This document shows, in pieces, positions 24,775 to 33,508 of a stretch of DNA of 45,304 bases. Every line of letters begins with the position of its first letter. Position 1 is the stretch's first letter. The DNA is from an uncultured Anaeromassilibacillus sp. (GTDB lineage Bacteria; Bacillota; Clostridia; Oscillospirales; Acutalibacteraceae). The notes beneath the pieces are model-generated. The model made no database searches. It was not told where the DNA came from and saw only the letters and a program-made list of their open reading frames with translations. The stretch is from NCBI GenBank assembly GCA_930987725.1, contig CAKNKY010000019.1:1-45304 (forward strand). Direction: 5' to 3'. The position numbers and the translations under genes were made by a program.

Positions 24775-25989
24775 ATGAAATACATAGAAGGCGGCGTGAC
24801 GGCCGCGAAGGGATTTTCCGCAGGCGGCATGTACTGTGGCATCCGCAAGAATAAGTCCAAGCCGGATCTGGCCATGATCTACTCCTCCGCCCCCTGTGCG
24901 GCGGCCGGCATGTACACGAGCAACCTGGTGAAAGGCGCGCCGATCCTGGTGACGAAGCGCAACCTGGAAAACGGCACGGCGCGCGCCGTGATCTGCAATT
25001 CCGGCAACGCGAACACCTGCAACGCGGACGGAGAGGAAAAAGCCTGGAGCATGTGCGAGATCGCCGGCAAGGCGCTGCACATCGATCCGCACGACGTGAT
25101 CGTGGCCTCCACGGGCGTGATCGGCCAGGTGCTGCCGATCGAACCCATCGCCGACACGGCGCCGCTCCTGGCCGCCTCCCTCTCGGGCGACGGCTCCTCC
25201 CAGGCGGCCCGCGCCATCATGACAACCGATACCGTGGTGAAGGAAGCGGCCGCTGAGCTGGAAATCGGCGGCAAGACGGTGCGGCTGGGCGGCATCTGCA
25301 AAGGTTCCGGCATGATTCACCCGAACATGTGCACGATGCTCTGCTTCCTGACGACGGATGCCGCCGTCTCCGCCCCGGTGCTGAACAAGGCGCTGCGCGC
25401 CGTGGTGGCCGACACCTTTAACATGGTGAGCATCGACGGCGACACCTCCACGAACGACACGATCACCATCATGGCGAACGGCTTGGCGGAAAACCCGGAA
25501 ATCCAGGCAGACACAGCGGAGTATGAGGCCTTCCAGGAAGCCCTGCGCGGCATCTGCACCAACCTGGCGCGCAAGATGGCCAAGGACGGCGAGGGCGCCA
25601 CGAAACTGCTCGTCTGCAAGGTCAGCGGGGCGGCAGATCTCGATTCCGCCCGCAAGGTTGCCAAGAGTGTGATCTGCTCGAGCCTGCTCAAGGCCGCCAT
25701 GTTCGGCGCAGACGCCAATTGGGGCCGCGTGCTGTGCGCCATCGGCTATGCCGGAACGGACACGGACATCTCCAAGGTGGACGTCTCCTTCCGCTCCGCG
25801 GCCGGCACGATCGGCGTGTGCCGGAACGGCTCCGGCATCCCCTTCAGTGAGGAGGAAGCCAAGAAGATCCTTTCCGAGGATGAGATCGACATCCTCGTTT
25901 CGCTGGGTGACGGCACGTCGTCCGCGGAAGCTTACGGCTGCGACCTGACATATGAGTACGTGAAGATCAACGGCGATTACCGCACCTGA
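24775..25989 (+). CDS. argJ: Bifunctional ornithine acetyltransferase / N-acetylglutamate synthase
   Basis: A 404-residue Ntn-type enzyme that moves acetyl from acetylornithine to glutamate, so the pathway recycles its acetyl group. The self-cleavage site is in GSGMIHPNMC with nucleophile Thr187; most relatives have Ala, not Cys, just before the Thr, and Ala rather than His after the Ile. The protein would split into two chains of about 186 and 218 residues. No argA or argE is seen here, consistent with the cyclic pathway. It has a good ribosome site (GAAGGGG). Confidence 0.95.
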   Translation: MKYIEGGVTAAKGFSAGGMYCGIRKNKSKPDLAMIYSSAPCAAAGMYTSNLVKGAPILVTKRNLENGTARAVICNSGNANTCNADGEEKAWSMCEIAGKALHIDPHDVIVASTGVIGQVLPIEPIADTAPLLAASLSGDGSSQAARAIMTTDTVVKEAAAELEIGGKTVRLGGICKGSGMIHPNMCTMLCFLTTDAAVSAPVLNKALRAVVADTFNMVSIDGDTSTNDTITIMANGLAENPEIQADTAEYEAFQEALRGICTNLARKMAKDGEGATKLLVCKVSGAADLDSARKVAKSVICSSLLKAAMFGADANWGRVLCAIGYAGTDTDISKVDVSFRSAAGTIGVCRNGSGIPFSEEEAKKILSEDEIDILVSLGDGTSSAEAYGCDLTYEYVKINGDYRT

Positions 25990-26027
25990 GAACGGCGGCA
26001 AAAACCGGGGAAAAGGAGAGGGCACAC

Positions 26028-26885
26028 ATGGAAATCACAAACGCGGACCGTGCAAAGGTCCTGGTACAGGCGCTGCCTTACATTCAGCAATACTACGGGC
26101 AGACGATTGTGATCAAATACGGCGGCAACGCGATGATCAACGAGGACCTGAAAAAGGCTGTGATGAGCGACATCGTGCTCATGCAGCTCATCGGCATCAA
26201 TGTGGTGCTGGTGCACGGCGGCGGACCGGAGATCAGCGGCATGCTCAAGAAGATCGGCAAGGAAAGCCGTTTTGTCAACGGCCTGCGCTACACAGACGAG
26301 GAAACGATCGATGTCGTGCAGATGGTGCTGGCCGGCAAGGTGAACAAGGATCTGGTGCAGCTTCTGCAGCAGAACAGCGGCCGGGCCGTCGGCCTGTGCG
26401 GCATGGACGGCGCCATGCTGCGCGCCGAGAAGATGACAATCTCTGAGGATCTCGGTTATGTGGGCGAGATTGTGGAGGTCAACACGGAGATCATCGAGGA
26501 TACTACGGCAAAGGGCTACATTCCTGTGATTGCCACGGTGGCTTCGGGCGTGGACGGCCACACCTACAACATCAATGCCGACATCGCCGCCGCCCACATC
26601 GCGGCAAAGCTGAACGCGAAAAAGCTGATCCTCATGACAGACATCCGCGGCCTTCTGCGCGACAAGGACGATGAGAGCACGCTGATCCCCGTGGTGAACG
26701 TGAGTTCCGTGCCGAAGCTCCGGCACGACGGCATCATCTCCGGCGGGATGATCCCGAAAATCGAGTGCTGCGTCGAGGCTGTGCGCCGCGGCGTGAGCCG
26801 TGCCCACATCATCGACGGGCGCATCGCCCACTCCATCCTCATCGAGCTCTTCACCGATGAGGGCATCGGCACCATGTTCTATTAA
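26028..26885 (+). CDS. argB: Acetylglutamate kinase, arginine-sensitive type
   Basis: A 285-residue amino acid kinase phosphorylating N-acetylglutamate. IVIKYGGNAM has the catalytic Lys30, and HGGGPEI follows. There are about 27 residues before the IVIKYGG core; this N-terminal helix, together with the C-terminal LIELFTDEGIGTMF signature, marks arginine-inhibited hexameric enzymes, unlike the short E. coli form. So feedback control by arginine is expected. ATG after AAAAGGAG. It lies 38 bases after argJ and 14 before argD. Confidence 0.96.
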   Translation: MEITNADRAKVLVQALPYIQQYYGQTIVIKYGGNAMINEDLKKAVMSDIVLMQLIGINVVLVHGGGPEISGMLKKIGKESRFVNGLRYTDEETIDVVQMVLAGKVNKDLVQLLQQNSGRAVGLCGMDGAMLRAEKMTISEDLGYVGEIVEVNTEIIEDTTAKGYIPVIATVASGVDGHTYNINADIAAAHIAAKLNAKKLILMTDIRGLLRDKDDESTLIPVVNVSSVPKLRHDGIISGGMIPKIECCVEAVRRGVSRAHIIDGRIAHSILIELFTDEGIGTMFY

Positions 26886-26899
26886 GGGAGGACAGTTTC

Positions 26900-28078
26900 A
26901 TGAATTCGGAGGAAATCAAGCAGCTTGACAAGGGAAGCTTTCTGCCCACCTACGGCCGCTTCGACGTGGCGCTCTGCTCCGGCAAAAACGCCACGGCCCG
27001 CGACTGCGAGGGCAAGGAATACATTGATTTCGGCAGCGGGATCGGCGTGAACAGCCTGGGCTGGGCCGATGAAGCCTGGGCACAGGCGGTGTCCAGGCAG
27101 GCTGCCACGCTGCAGCACACTTCCAACCTCTATTACAACCCGGTTTCCGGCTCGTTTGCCGCGGAGCTGCTCCGCGTTTCCGGTTACGGCGGCGTATTCC
27201 TGGGAAATTCCGGTGCGGAGGCGAACGAATGCGCCATCAAGCTCGCGAGAAAGCACGGCGTGGAGCAGGGCGGTGATGACCACTGCGAGATCCTCACGCT
27301 GCAAAACTCCTTCCACGGCCGCACCGTGACAACGCTCGCCGCCACCGGGCAGGACGTGTTTCACCACTACTTCTTCCCCTTCACCGGCGGTTTCGTCTAC
27401 GCTGAGCCGAACATGGAGAGTGTGCGGGCTCACGTGACGGAACACACCTGCGCGGTGATGATTGAATTTGTGCAGGGTGAGGGCGGCGTGCTGCCACTCG
27501 ATAAATCGTTTGTGCAGGATCTTTCCGCCCTGTGCAGGGAACGCGGCATGCTGCTGATTGCCGACGAAGTGCAGACAGGCGTTGGCCGCACAGGCACTTT
27601 TTATTGCTGGGAACAGTACGGCGTGCGCCCGGATATTCTCACCAGCGCCAAAGGACTTGGCGGCGGCCTGCCGATTGGCGCCTGCCTGTGCACGGCGGAA
27701 CTGCGGGATGTGCTGGGCGCCGGCATGCACGGCTCCACCTTCGGCGCAAACCCCGTTGTGTGCGCCGGCGCGGCAGAGGTGCTGCGCCGTGTTTCCCGGC
27801 CGGAATTCCTCGCTGAGGTGCGCGAAAAGGGCGTTTACCTGCGCGAGCGGCTGGAAAAGATGGAGGGGATAGCCGAGGTGCGCGGCCTCGGCATGATGCT
27901 GGGCGCAGTGCCGGAAAAGAGCACAGCCGCGGCGCTGGCATCCGCCTGCGTGAAGGAAGGGCTGTTGATCCTCACGGCAAAAACCGCGCTGCGGCTGCTG
28001 CCGCCGCTCACCATCACCCGCGAGGAGATGGACAAGGGACTGGCGATCCTGGAGCGCGTGCTGGCCCAGGCGGAATAA
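26900..28078 (+). CDS. argD: Acetylornithine aminotransferase
   Basis: A 392-residue class III PLP aminotransferase converting N-acetylglutamate semialdehyde to acetylornithine. The PLP lysine is Lys251 in LTSAKGLGGGLPIG, with GNSGAEANECAIKLAR and the ADEVQTGVGRTG segment before it. Full length, ATG after AGGGAGG. Order between argB and argF is the common one in Firmicutes. Confidence 0.96.
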   Translation: MNSEEIKQLDKGSFLPTYGRFDVALCSGKNATARDCEGKEYIDFGSGIGVNSLGWADEAWAQAVSRQAATLQHTSNLYYNPVSGSFAAELLRVSGYGGVFLGNSGAEANECAIKLARKHGVEQGGDDHCEILTLQNSFHGRTVTTLAATGQDVFHHYFFPFTGGFVYAEPNMESVRAHVTEHTCAVMIEFVQGEGGVLPLDKSFVQDLSALCRERGMLLIADEVQTGVGRTGTFYCWEQYGVRPDILTSAKGLGGGLPIGACLCTAELRDVLGAGMHGSTFGANPVVCAGAAEVLRRVSRPEFLAEVREKGVYLRERLEKMEGIAEVRGLGMMLGAVPEKSTAAALASACVKEGLLILTAKTALRLLPPLTITREEMDKGLAILERVLAQAE

Positions 28079-28120
28079 CATCGCGCACTGCAACGACAAT
28101 CGGAAACGGAGGAATTTATC

Positions 28121-29032
28121 ATGAAACATCTGCTCAAGCTGCTGGACCTGACGCCGGAGGAGATCGGTTCCATCCTCGATCTGGCCGACCAGCTCAAATA
28201 TGAGAAAAAGCACGGGATTCCCCACCCCCGCCTGCAGGGCAAAACACTGGGGATGATCTTTGAGAAATCTTCCACCCGCACGCGCGTTTCGTTTGAAACA
28301 GGCATGTTCCAGCTGGGAGGCCACGCCATCTTCCTGGCCTCCCATGATTCGCAGATCGGCCGCGGCGAGGCGGTGCAGGACACGGCGCGCGTGCTCTCCC
28401 GCTATCTGGACGGTATCATGATCCGCACGTTTGATCAGAAAGAAGTGGAGGACCTCGCCAGCTACGGCACCATTCCCGTGATCAACGGCCTCACGGATTT
28501 CTGCCACCCGTGCCAGATTTTGGCCGACCTGATGACGATCCGCGAGCGCAAGGGCACGCTGGACGGGCTGAAAATGTGCTTCATCGGCGACGGCAACAAC
28601 ATGATGAACTCGCTCATCGTGGGCTGCCTGAAGATGAAGATGGCTGTGAGCGTGGCTTGCCCCGAGGGCTACCGCCCGCCGCAGGAAATCCTGGAATTTG
28701 CCGCGCAGTATCCCTGCTTTGAGCTCACGGACGACCCGAAAAAGGCTGCCGTGGGAGCCGATGTGATGATCACGGACGTGTGGGCCTCCATGGGCCAGGA
28801 AGGCGAGGCCGAAGCGCGCCGCAAGGCCTTTGAGGGCTACCAGATCAACGCGGATCTCATGAAGCTGGCAAAGCCGGACGCCATGGTGCAGCACTGCCTG
28901 CCCGCCCACCGCGGCGAGGAGATCACGGAGGATGTCTTTGAGGCGCATGCCGACGAGATCTTCGAGGAAGCGGAAAACCGCCTGCACGCCCAGAAGGCCG
29001 TGCTGGTGACGCTCATGGAAGACAAGAACTAA
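28121..29032 (+). CDS. argF: Ornithine carbamoyltransferase
   Basis: A 303-residue enzyme making citrulline from ornithine and carbamoyl phosphate. The carbamoyl phosphate motif STRTR is at 51-55, HPCQ follows in the middle, and HCLPAHRGEEI is near the C-terminus. It could also be named argI; position as last gene of a biosynthetic operon supports argF. A very long hairpin follows. No carAB is in the window, so carbamoyl phosphate synthesis is elsewhere. Confidence 0.96.
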   Translation: MKHLLKLLDLTPEEIGSILDLADQLKYEKKHGIPHPRLQGKTLGMIFEKSSTRTRVSFETGMFQLGGHAIFLASHDSQIGRGEAVQDTARVLSRYLDGIMIRTFDQKEVEDLASYGTIPVINGLTDFCHPCQILADLMTIRERKGTLDGLKMCFIGDGNNMMNSLIVGCLKMKMAVSVACPEGYRPPQEILEFAAQYPCFELTDDPKKAAVGADVMITDVWASMGQEGEAEARRKAFEGYQINADLMKLAKPDAMVQHCLPAHRGEEITEDVFEAHADEIFEEAENRLHAQKAVLVTLMEDKN

Positions 29033-29055
29033 ACGCGCTTTCCCCATTGACATAG

Positions 29056-29106
29056 GAAGGGCCCGTACCGGCCCCGGAACAGTGTTCCGGCCGGTACGGG
29101 CCCTTC
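29056..29106 (+). terminator. Long hairpin terminator of the arginine operon
   Basis: A 23-bp stem with a two-base bulge and a three-base loop (outer arms 29056-29071 and 29091-29106, inner CCGGAAC/GTTCCGG). It starts 24 bases after the argF stop. The 3' side is only moderately T-rich, so it may act mainly as an mRNA 3'-end stabiliser. Confidence 0.8.
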
Positions 29107-29175
29107 TTCGTCACACACGTTTCCTTTCTCCCGGTGCTGTCAGCTCAGGGAGGATACTCTGCTTTTCACTGCCTG

Positions 29176-29352
29176 TTAATATGGCAGGAAAAACGCTTTC
29201 ACCAGGAAGAAAGCCAGCAGCGCCAGGAAAAGAAGGATGGGCACGATGATTCTCCATTTTCCTTTTTTCAGCTTCTTTCTTTGCTCCTCGTGCAGAAGGA
29301 GTGAACCGGGAATGGTTTCCGACAGCTTGGGTGGAATATCAGGATATGACAT
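29176..29352 (-). CDS. Small membrane protein, 58 residues
   Basis: A short open frame on the minus strand beginning MSYPDIPPKL and ending FFLPY. It has a charged N-terminal half (LHEEQRKKLKKGKWR) and one strongly hydrophobic helix (IIVPILLFLALLAFFLVKAFF), so it is a single-pass protein with a cytoplasmic N-terminus. The ATG has AAAGGGGGAAG about seven bases upstream, and a TATAAT promoter lies further upstream. The family is not known to me. The codons, ribosome site and promoter together make it a real gene. Confidence 0.75.
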   Translation of the reverse strand: MSYPDIPPKLSETIPGSLLLHEEQRKKLKKGKWRIIVPILLFLALLAFFLVKAFFLPY

Positions 29353-29386
29353 CAGTACTTCCCCCTTTCTTTGGGTTGCTTTTCTT

Positions 29387-29418
29387 TATTATAGCATATT
29401 TTAACAAAAAAACAAGTG
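29387..29418 (-). promoter_or_regulatory. Promoter of the 58-residue membrane protein
   Basis: Minus strand: TTGTTT, a 16-base spacer and TATAAT about 40 bases before the ATG. The -35 lies inside the upstream terminator's T-run. Confidence 0.6.
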
Positions 29419-29445
29419 GCTGCTATATCAAACAGTCACTTGTTT
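29405..29445 (-). terminator. Terminator facing the LysM-GH18 gene
   Basis: AAACAAGTGGCTG (29410-29422) and CAGTCACTTGTTT (29433-29445) pair with one mismatch; on the minus strand a run of seven T follows. It fits as the terminator of the LysM-GH18 gene, whose stop is 300 bases upstream, with a structured element in between. Confidence 0.7.
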
Positions 29446-29486
29446 CCTCACCAGTTGTTGCGATTCTGCGGAATCAAAAGTCATGA

Positions 29487-29715
29487 CCCCCGGCAAAGCC
29501 GGGGGCTTGAGGAAGCCCTAGAAGGGCATCGTACCGGCAAGCCTCTAAAGAGGCACTGAAAAATCCGTCTCTTGCATCACTTGCCCCACAGCCCGTAAAC
29601 GGGCACTGTTCATCTAAGATCAACTTCCTGATAATAGTAATGTTGTTGTTTTTTTTCTCGCTTCGCTCGATGCTTGAATCTAAAGCTTTTTTACTCTCCC
29701 CGGCCTAGCCGGGGG
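29487..29715. mobile_element. Structured non-coding element, IS200/IS605-like remnant
   Basis: About 230 bases without a credible gene, bounded by near-identical hairpins: CCCCCGGC-AAA-GCCGGGGG (29487-29505) and CCCCGGC-CTA-GCCGGGG (29698-29714). Between them are GCCTC-TAAA-GAGGC and GCCCG-TAAA-CGGGC hairpins, a GCCCT/GGGC pair and a T-rich stretch. Subterminal imperfect hairpins without long terminal repeats are typical of IS200/IS605 elements and their non-autonomous derivatives. No TnpA or TnpB fragment is present. A small structured RNA is the alternative. The composition is less GC-rich than the flanking genes. Confidence 0.5.
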
Positions 29716-29745
29716 TTGTCGTTTCGCTAAAGCATATTAAAGCAA

Positions 29746-31017
29746 TCAGGTCTCAAAACAGACAAGGGCGGAAAGCACCGTCCAGCCCTGGCGGAAGGGC
29801 CTGGAAAGATTCCAGAAACCCACGCCGCGCAGCCCGAACTGGACAGCCAGCCTGAGCTTCGCGCGCAGGCTGCGCGCATCCTCGAACCACACCTCCCGCT
29901 GCGTGCCGTCCTCCGTGTAACGGAACCAGGGCGTCTGCGCCTGCTCGTCATACTGGATGGCCACACCGGCGGTGCGCGCGAGATCGATCGCCTCCTCGTT
30001 TGTCACGGAGCGGGCGCGCGTCTTCCCCGCCTCATACGGCAAAGGCCAGTTGTAGCCATAATTGGGGATGCCGAGCAGAATCTTTTCCCGCGGAATCCGC
30101 GTAACGGCATAGCGAAGCGTTTCCCGCACCTGCGGCAGAGGCGCGACGGCCTGCGCAGGGCCGGAAGCATAGCCGTAGTCATATGTCATGAGCAGCACGG
30201 CCGAGACGGCTTTCCCGATGGCTGCGTAGTCAAGCCCTTCCACCCAGCGGCCGGAGGCATTGTCGCTGTTTTTCGCCGCGACAGCCGCGCGCACCTTGTA
30301 TCCGTCCGGCGCCACAGCATCAGACAGGCGCTGCAGAAAGGATGGATACCGCTCGCGGTCGGCGGCGGGGATCCGCTCGAAATCCAGATCCACACCGGCA
30401 TACGGCCCTGTTTTCAGCTTCGCACCGATCTCCGCAATCAGCCGCTTCTGCGCTTCCTCGCTGCCGAGAATCGCATGAACAAGCGCACCGTCAAATTCGC
30501 CGTCCCGCAGGTTGGCCACGCTGAGCACAGGCTTTGTGCCCGCCTCCTGAAGGGCCTGCAGCATATCGTTGCTGTCCAGCGGGGAAAGACCGCCCAGCCG
30601 CGTGACGGCATGCGCGAAGGGCAGCGCGCGCTCCATAGCAGGCAGGGAGGCGAACAGCAGCTCCTCCCTTGTGCCCGGATACGCATATCCGCTTGTCTCC
30701 AGCCTGCCCAGCAAGCGTTGGCGGTAGCGAAGGAGGAGCCGCCGCCCCGCCTGCGGCTCCTGGCCGACCAGAAGGCCGGGGTTGCACCGCCAGATCTGGC
30801 GGCGGCTCACACCGGTGCGGCGCGACAAGGCCGCCAGAGTCTCCCCCCTTCTGACCTGCACCGTCTGCAGCGGATACAGCACCGCCAGCACCTGACCGGG
30901 TACCAGCGGTTTGCCCTGCGCCAAACCGTTTTCCAGCGCCAGGCGGCGCACCGAAACGGTGTACCGGCGGGCGATGGCGTCCAGCGTCTCCCCCTGCTGC
31001 ACAACATGAAGAATCAT
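29746..31017 (-). CDS. LysM-GH18 glycoside hydrolase (SleL/YaaH-type)
   Basis: A 423-residue protein with two LysM repeats (about 2-47 and 51-97) and a GH18 domain (about 105-423). The catalytic motif is GVDLDFE, with Asp210, Asp212 and acid Glu214; GIPNYGYNW and GFWNLSRPF are other GH18 landmarks. There is no signal peptide. This matches the spore cortex-lytic N-acetylglucosaminidases SleL/YaaH, which coat the spore from the mother cell, and suggests a spore former. The ATG at 31017 has GGGGGAGG eight bases upstream. It is monocistronic between a distant terminator and the rimI-type gene. Confidence 0.88.
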   Translation of the reverse strand: MILHVVQQGETLDAIARRYTVSVRRLALENGLAQGKPLVPGQVLAVLYPLQTVQVRRGETLAALSRRTGVSRRQIWRCNPGLLVGQEPQAGRRLLLRYRQRLLGRLETSGYAYPGTREELLFASLPAMERALPFAHAVTRLGGLSPLDSNDMLQALQEAGTKPVLSVANLRDGEFDGALVHAILGSEEAQKRLIAEIGAKLKTGPYAGVDLDFERIPAADRERYPSFLQRLSDAVAPDGYKVRAAVAAKNSDNASGRWVEGLDYAAIGKAVSAVLLMTYDYGYASGPAQAVAPLPQVRETLRYAVTRIPREKILLGIPNYGYNWPLPYEAGKTRARSVTNEEAIDLARTAGVAIQYDEQAQTPWFRYTEDGTQREVWFEDARSLRAKLRLAVQFGLRGVGFWNLSRPFRQGWTVLSALVCFET

Positions 31018-31083
31018 GAAAAAACCTCCCCCGTTTCCTGCTTTTCTCATTCCTATGCAGGCGGCGGGGAAGGTATGACGCGT

Positions 31084-31518
31084 TCAGAACGACAGCGTGA
31101 GCAGCAGCGCGTCCTCGCGCGGATCGGAATAGAACTGCCGGCGGCGGCCGGCTTCGCGGAAGCCGAAGCGCTCATAGAGCCGTCGGGCGGGCAGATTGCT
31201 CTCCCGCACCTCGAGTGTGAGAAAGAGGCCGTCCGATTCCCGGACAAGGCGGATCAGCTCGCGCAGCAGGGCGGAAGCCGCGCCTCCGCGCCGGTGATCT
31301 GGGTGAACGGCCACATTGTCGATGTAGCATTCCCCGCAGACCAGATGGGAACCGGCATAGCCGATCGCGCGGCCATCCTCCTCCGCAACAAGGAACAGGG
31401 CCGTGTCGCTCGAGAGCTCGGCAGCCAGCCCTTCCCGCGTCCACGGGTGGGCAAAACAGAGGCGTTCCACCTCGGCCAGGTCGTCCAGATGGCGTTCCTG
31501 CATTCTCACAACGGTCAT
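31084..31518 (-). CDS. rimI: GNAT acetyltransferase, RimI-like
   Basis: A 144-residue GNAT protein resembling ribosomal-protein S18 alanine N-acetyltransferase. IDNVAVHPDHRRGGAASALL is the acetyl-CoA binding motif A, and LEVRESNLPARRLYERFGF is the motif typical of RimI. The ATG at 31518 overlaps the stop of the glycosyltransferase gene (ATGA), far inside a longer spurious frame. It is the last gene of the polA operon. RimI is usually next to tsaB, which is not here, so the symbol is tentative. Confidence 0.8.
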   Translation of the reverse strand: MTVVRMQERHLDDLAEVERLCFAHPWTREGLAAELSSDTALFLVAEEDGRAIGYAGSHLVCGECYIDNVAVHPDHRRGGAASALLRELIRLVRESDGLFLTLEVRESNLPARRLYERFGFREAGRRRQFYSDPREDALLLTLSF

Positions 31519-32669
31519 GCGGCCTCTCCCCCCTTCCGCAGCTGCCCGGCCAGAAAGCGCACAAGCTGCACCAGCACAAACAGAATCAGCACGCCGAGGA
31601 GCTGGACAGGCAGAAAATCCGTCTGGAACAGGTTGTGGCACACCACATAGGCGGAGGAAAGGCACACGGCAAACGGCATCCACCATTTTTTCGGGAAATG
31701 GAACGCAAAGCAGACGCCGAGCAGGTCGGCCGCGTAATAATACCGCTCGTGCATGTAGGGAAGCAAAAACGGGGTGAGCAGCGCAAAAAAGAACGCCAGT
31801 GCCAGCAGATTCGACAGCGTGAGCGGGAGATCCCGCTGCCAGAGGAAAAACACGGCGCACAGCACCACGCCGCCCGCCAGAAAGATACCGGCGCGGCCGA
31901 TGGAGGGATCTGCGCTGTCTCCCAGCCAGGTGTAGAGATTCGGCAGATACATGGCGAGCAGGTTATACTGCCCGGCCTGACGAAAATAGATGGTGAGCAG
32001 ATCCCACAGATTCCGGCCCATGGCGGCGGCAGGCAGACAAGCCGCCACATACACGGCCGGCACAGCCAGCACGCTGCGCCAGCGCAGCCGCTTTTTCAGC
32101 AGAAGCAGGAGAAAAAGCGGCGCGAGGAAAACAGCCTGCAGTTTGAGCGTGATCGACACGCCGAACGAGACGGCGGCGGCCACATCCCGCCCCTTCCACG
32201 CGTAATAGACGAAGGCAAGCAGCGCCGACACGTACATGGCATCGCACTGGCCCCAGGCTGCCGAATTGAGAAACGCCGAGGGCAGGAACAGCACCGCACA
32301 GTAGGCTGCCGTCCAGGTCTGCGAGAGGCGCCGATCGCCGGAGGCCAGGTTTGCCGCAAACACGGCGAGCACCACATCCGCCGCACAGGAAACGGCCTTG
32401 ATCGAGAACAGATCCCGGACCGGCAGATAGGTGAGCAGGGCCAGCACATAAAAATAGGGCGGCGTGTAATCGCCGATCTCCAGCCCCACGGCGGCCAGCC
32501 CGCCATTTTGGCGGAGCGCTTCAAACCAGGGATGGAGGAACTGCTGGTAATCACCCGATTCCAACGGAAAGAGGAACAGCCGCATAGCCAGGGCGATCGC
32601 CGTGGCAACCGCCAGAAACGCGGCATTCTGCGCGCTCTGCGGGACAGCAGGCACACGCTCACGGCTCAT
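31515..32669 (-). CDS. GT-C fold membrane glycosyltransferase
   Basis: A 384-residue protein with about nine to ten hydrophobic segments. ESGDYQQFLHPW after the first helix carries the acidic residues of GT-C lipid-phosphate-sugar transferases; GQCDAMY and LLPYMHERYYYAADLL are typical of GT39/GT87-like members. It probably transfers mannose or another sugar from a polyprenyl phosphate donor to a surface glycan or lipid. The gene overlaps both neighbours by four bases (rlmA-type upstream, rimI-type downstream), so it is co-translated with housekeeping genes. Confidence 0.8.
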   Translation of the reverse strand: MSRERVPAVPQSAQNAAFLAVATAIALAMRLFLFPLESGDYQQFLHPWFEALRQNGGLAAVGLEIGDYTPPYFYVLALLTYLPVRDLFSIKAVSCAADVVLAVFAANLASGDRRLSQTWTAAYCAVLFLPSAFLNSAAWGQCDAMYVSALLAFVYYAWKGRDVAAAVSFGVSITLKLQAVFLAPLFLLLLLKKRLRWRSVLAVPAVYVAACLPAAAMGRNLWDLLTIYFRQAGQYNLLAMYLPNLYTWLGDSADPSIGRAGIFLAGGVVLCAVFFLWQRDLPLTLSNLLALAFFFALLTPFLLPYMHERYYYAADLLGVCFAFHFPKKWWMPFAVCLSSAYVVCHNLFQTDFLPVQLLGVLILFVLVQLVRFLAGQLRKGGEAA

Positions 32670-33508
32670 GCCTTCGCCTCCTCCCTTTTGTAGAGCAGAA
32701 AATCGAACCCGATCTCTGTGCGGAGACTCTTTGCCTCCGCAAGGCGCCGCACACCCTCCTGCGGCGTTTTCCAGTAATACGGCGTCATGGCGAAGAGGGA
32801 CCGGATCAGCGCAGGGTCCGTGAGCGTGAGCTCCCCCTCCACCGCGCCGCGGCTCTCGAGCACAAAGCCGGGATAGGATGTCTCGCGGTATTCGTTCTCA
32901 TACGGCTCGTCATAGAGGATTTCCTTCATGCCGTAGAGATGGCGCGCCGTGGGAACGGCCAGCAGGAAAAAGCCGCCGGGCCGCACAACACGGCGCAGCT
33001 CCTCCGGCACAAGAGGCGCAAACACGTTCACGGTCAGATCCACGGATGCATCCGCCACCGGCACGGAAAAGGCGCTGGCCACGGCAAAGGAGATCCCCTT
33101 GTGACGCTTTGCGGCGGCCCGCACGGCTGCTTTGCTGATGTCGAACGCCGCCATGGAAGGCGTGCAGCCCGTTCCTGCCAGCGATTCAAGCAGCGCGCCG
33201 GTGTACCAGCCCTCGCCGCAGCCGACGTCAAGCACGGCGGGCGCCGCCACGCCGCGCAGCGCACCACACGCCAGCTCGCACAGCCGGCGGCGGAAGGGCT
33301 CGTAGTATCCCGCTTCCAGAAAAGCGCGCCGCGCCGCCACCATCTGCTTCGTGTCGCCCGGATCCTTCGAATGTTTTTTGTTCGGCGGCAGCAGATACAC
33401 ATATCCCTCCGCCGCCACATCGTAGGAATGGCCATGTGGGCAGCGCCACACCTTTTCGCCCTGTGCAAGAGGCCCGCCGCACACAGGGCAGGTAAACAGG
33501 CTGCTCAT
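32666..33508 (-). CDS. 23S rRNA (guanine-N1)-methyltransferase, RlmA-like
   Basis: A 280-residue SAM-dependent methyltransferase. The N-terminal zinc-ribbon CPVCGG with CPHGHSYD (Cys-Cys-Cys-His) is the RlmA hallmark; the SAM-binding motif is VLDVGCGEGWYTGAL. RlmA(I) methylates G745 and RlmA(II) G748; the latter affects tylosin susceptibility. I cannot tell which. The start ATG overlaps the polA stop by four bases. Confidence 0.88.
   Translation of the reverse strand: MSSLFTCPVCGGPLAQGEKVWRCPHGHSYDVAAEGYVYLLPPNKKHSKDPGDTKQMVAARRAFLEAGYYEPFRRRLCELACGALRGVAAPAVLDVGCGEGWYTGALLESLAGTGCTPSMAAFDISKAAVRAAAKRHKGISFAVASAFSVPVADASVDLTVNVFAPLVPEELRRVVRPGGFFLLAVPTARHLYGMKEILYDEPYENEYRETSYPGFVLESRGAVEGELTLTDPALIRSLFAMTPYYWKTPQEGVRRLAEAKSLRTEIGFDFLLYKREEAKA

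Noticed and set aside
26882-29053. A 723-residue minus-strand frame opposite argD and argF
   Set aside because: Antisense to two clear enzymes; no ribosome site or domain.
29301-29486. A 61-residue plus-strand frame ending in the structured region
   Set aside because: It overlaps the better-supported 58-residue minus-strand gene, its promoter and the terminator, and lacks a ribosome site.
29487-29715. tRNA or riboswitch reading of the multi-hairpin region
   Set aside because: No cloverleaf or CCA-like end, and it is not upstream of a gene in a position to control it; hairpin layout fits an IS200/IS605-like element better.
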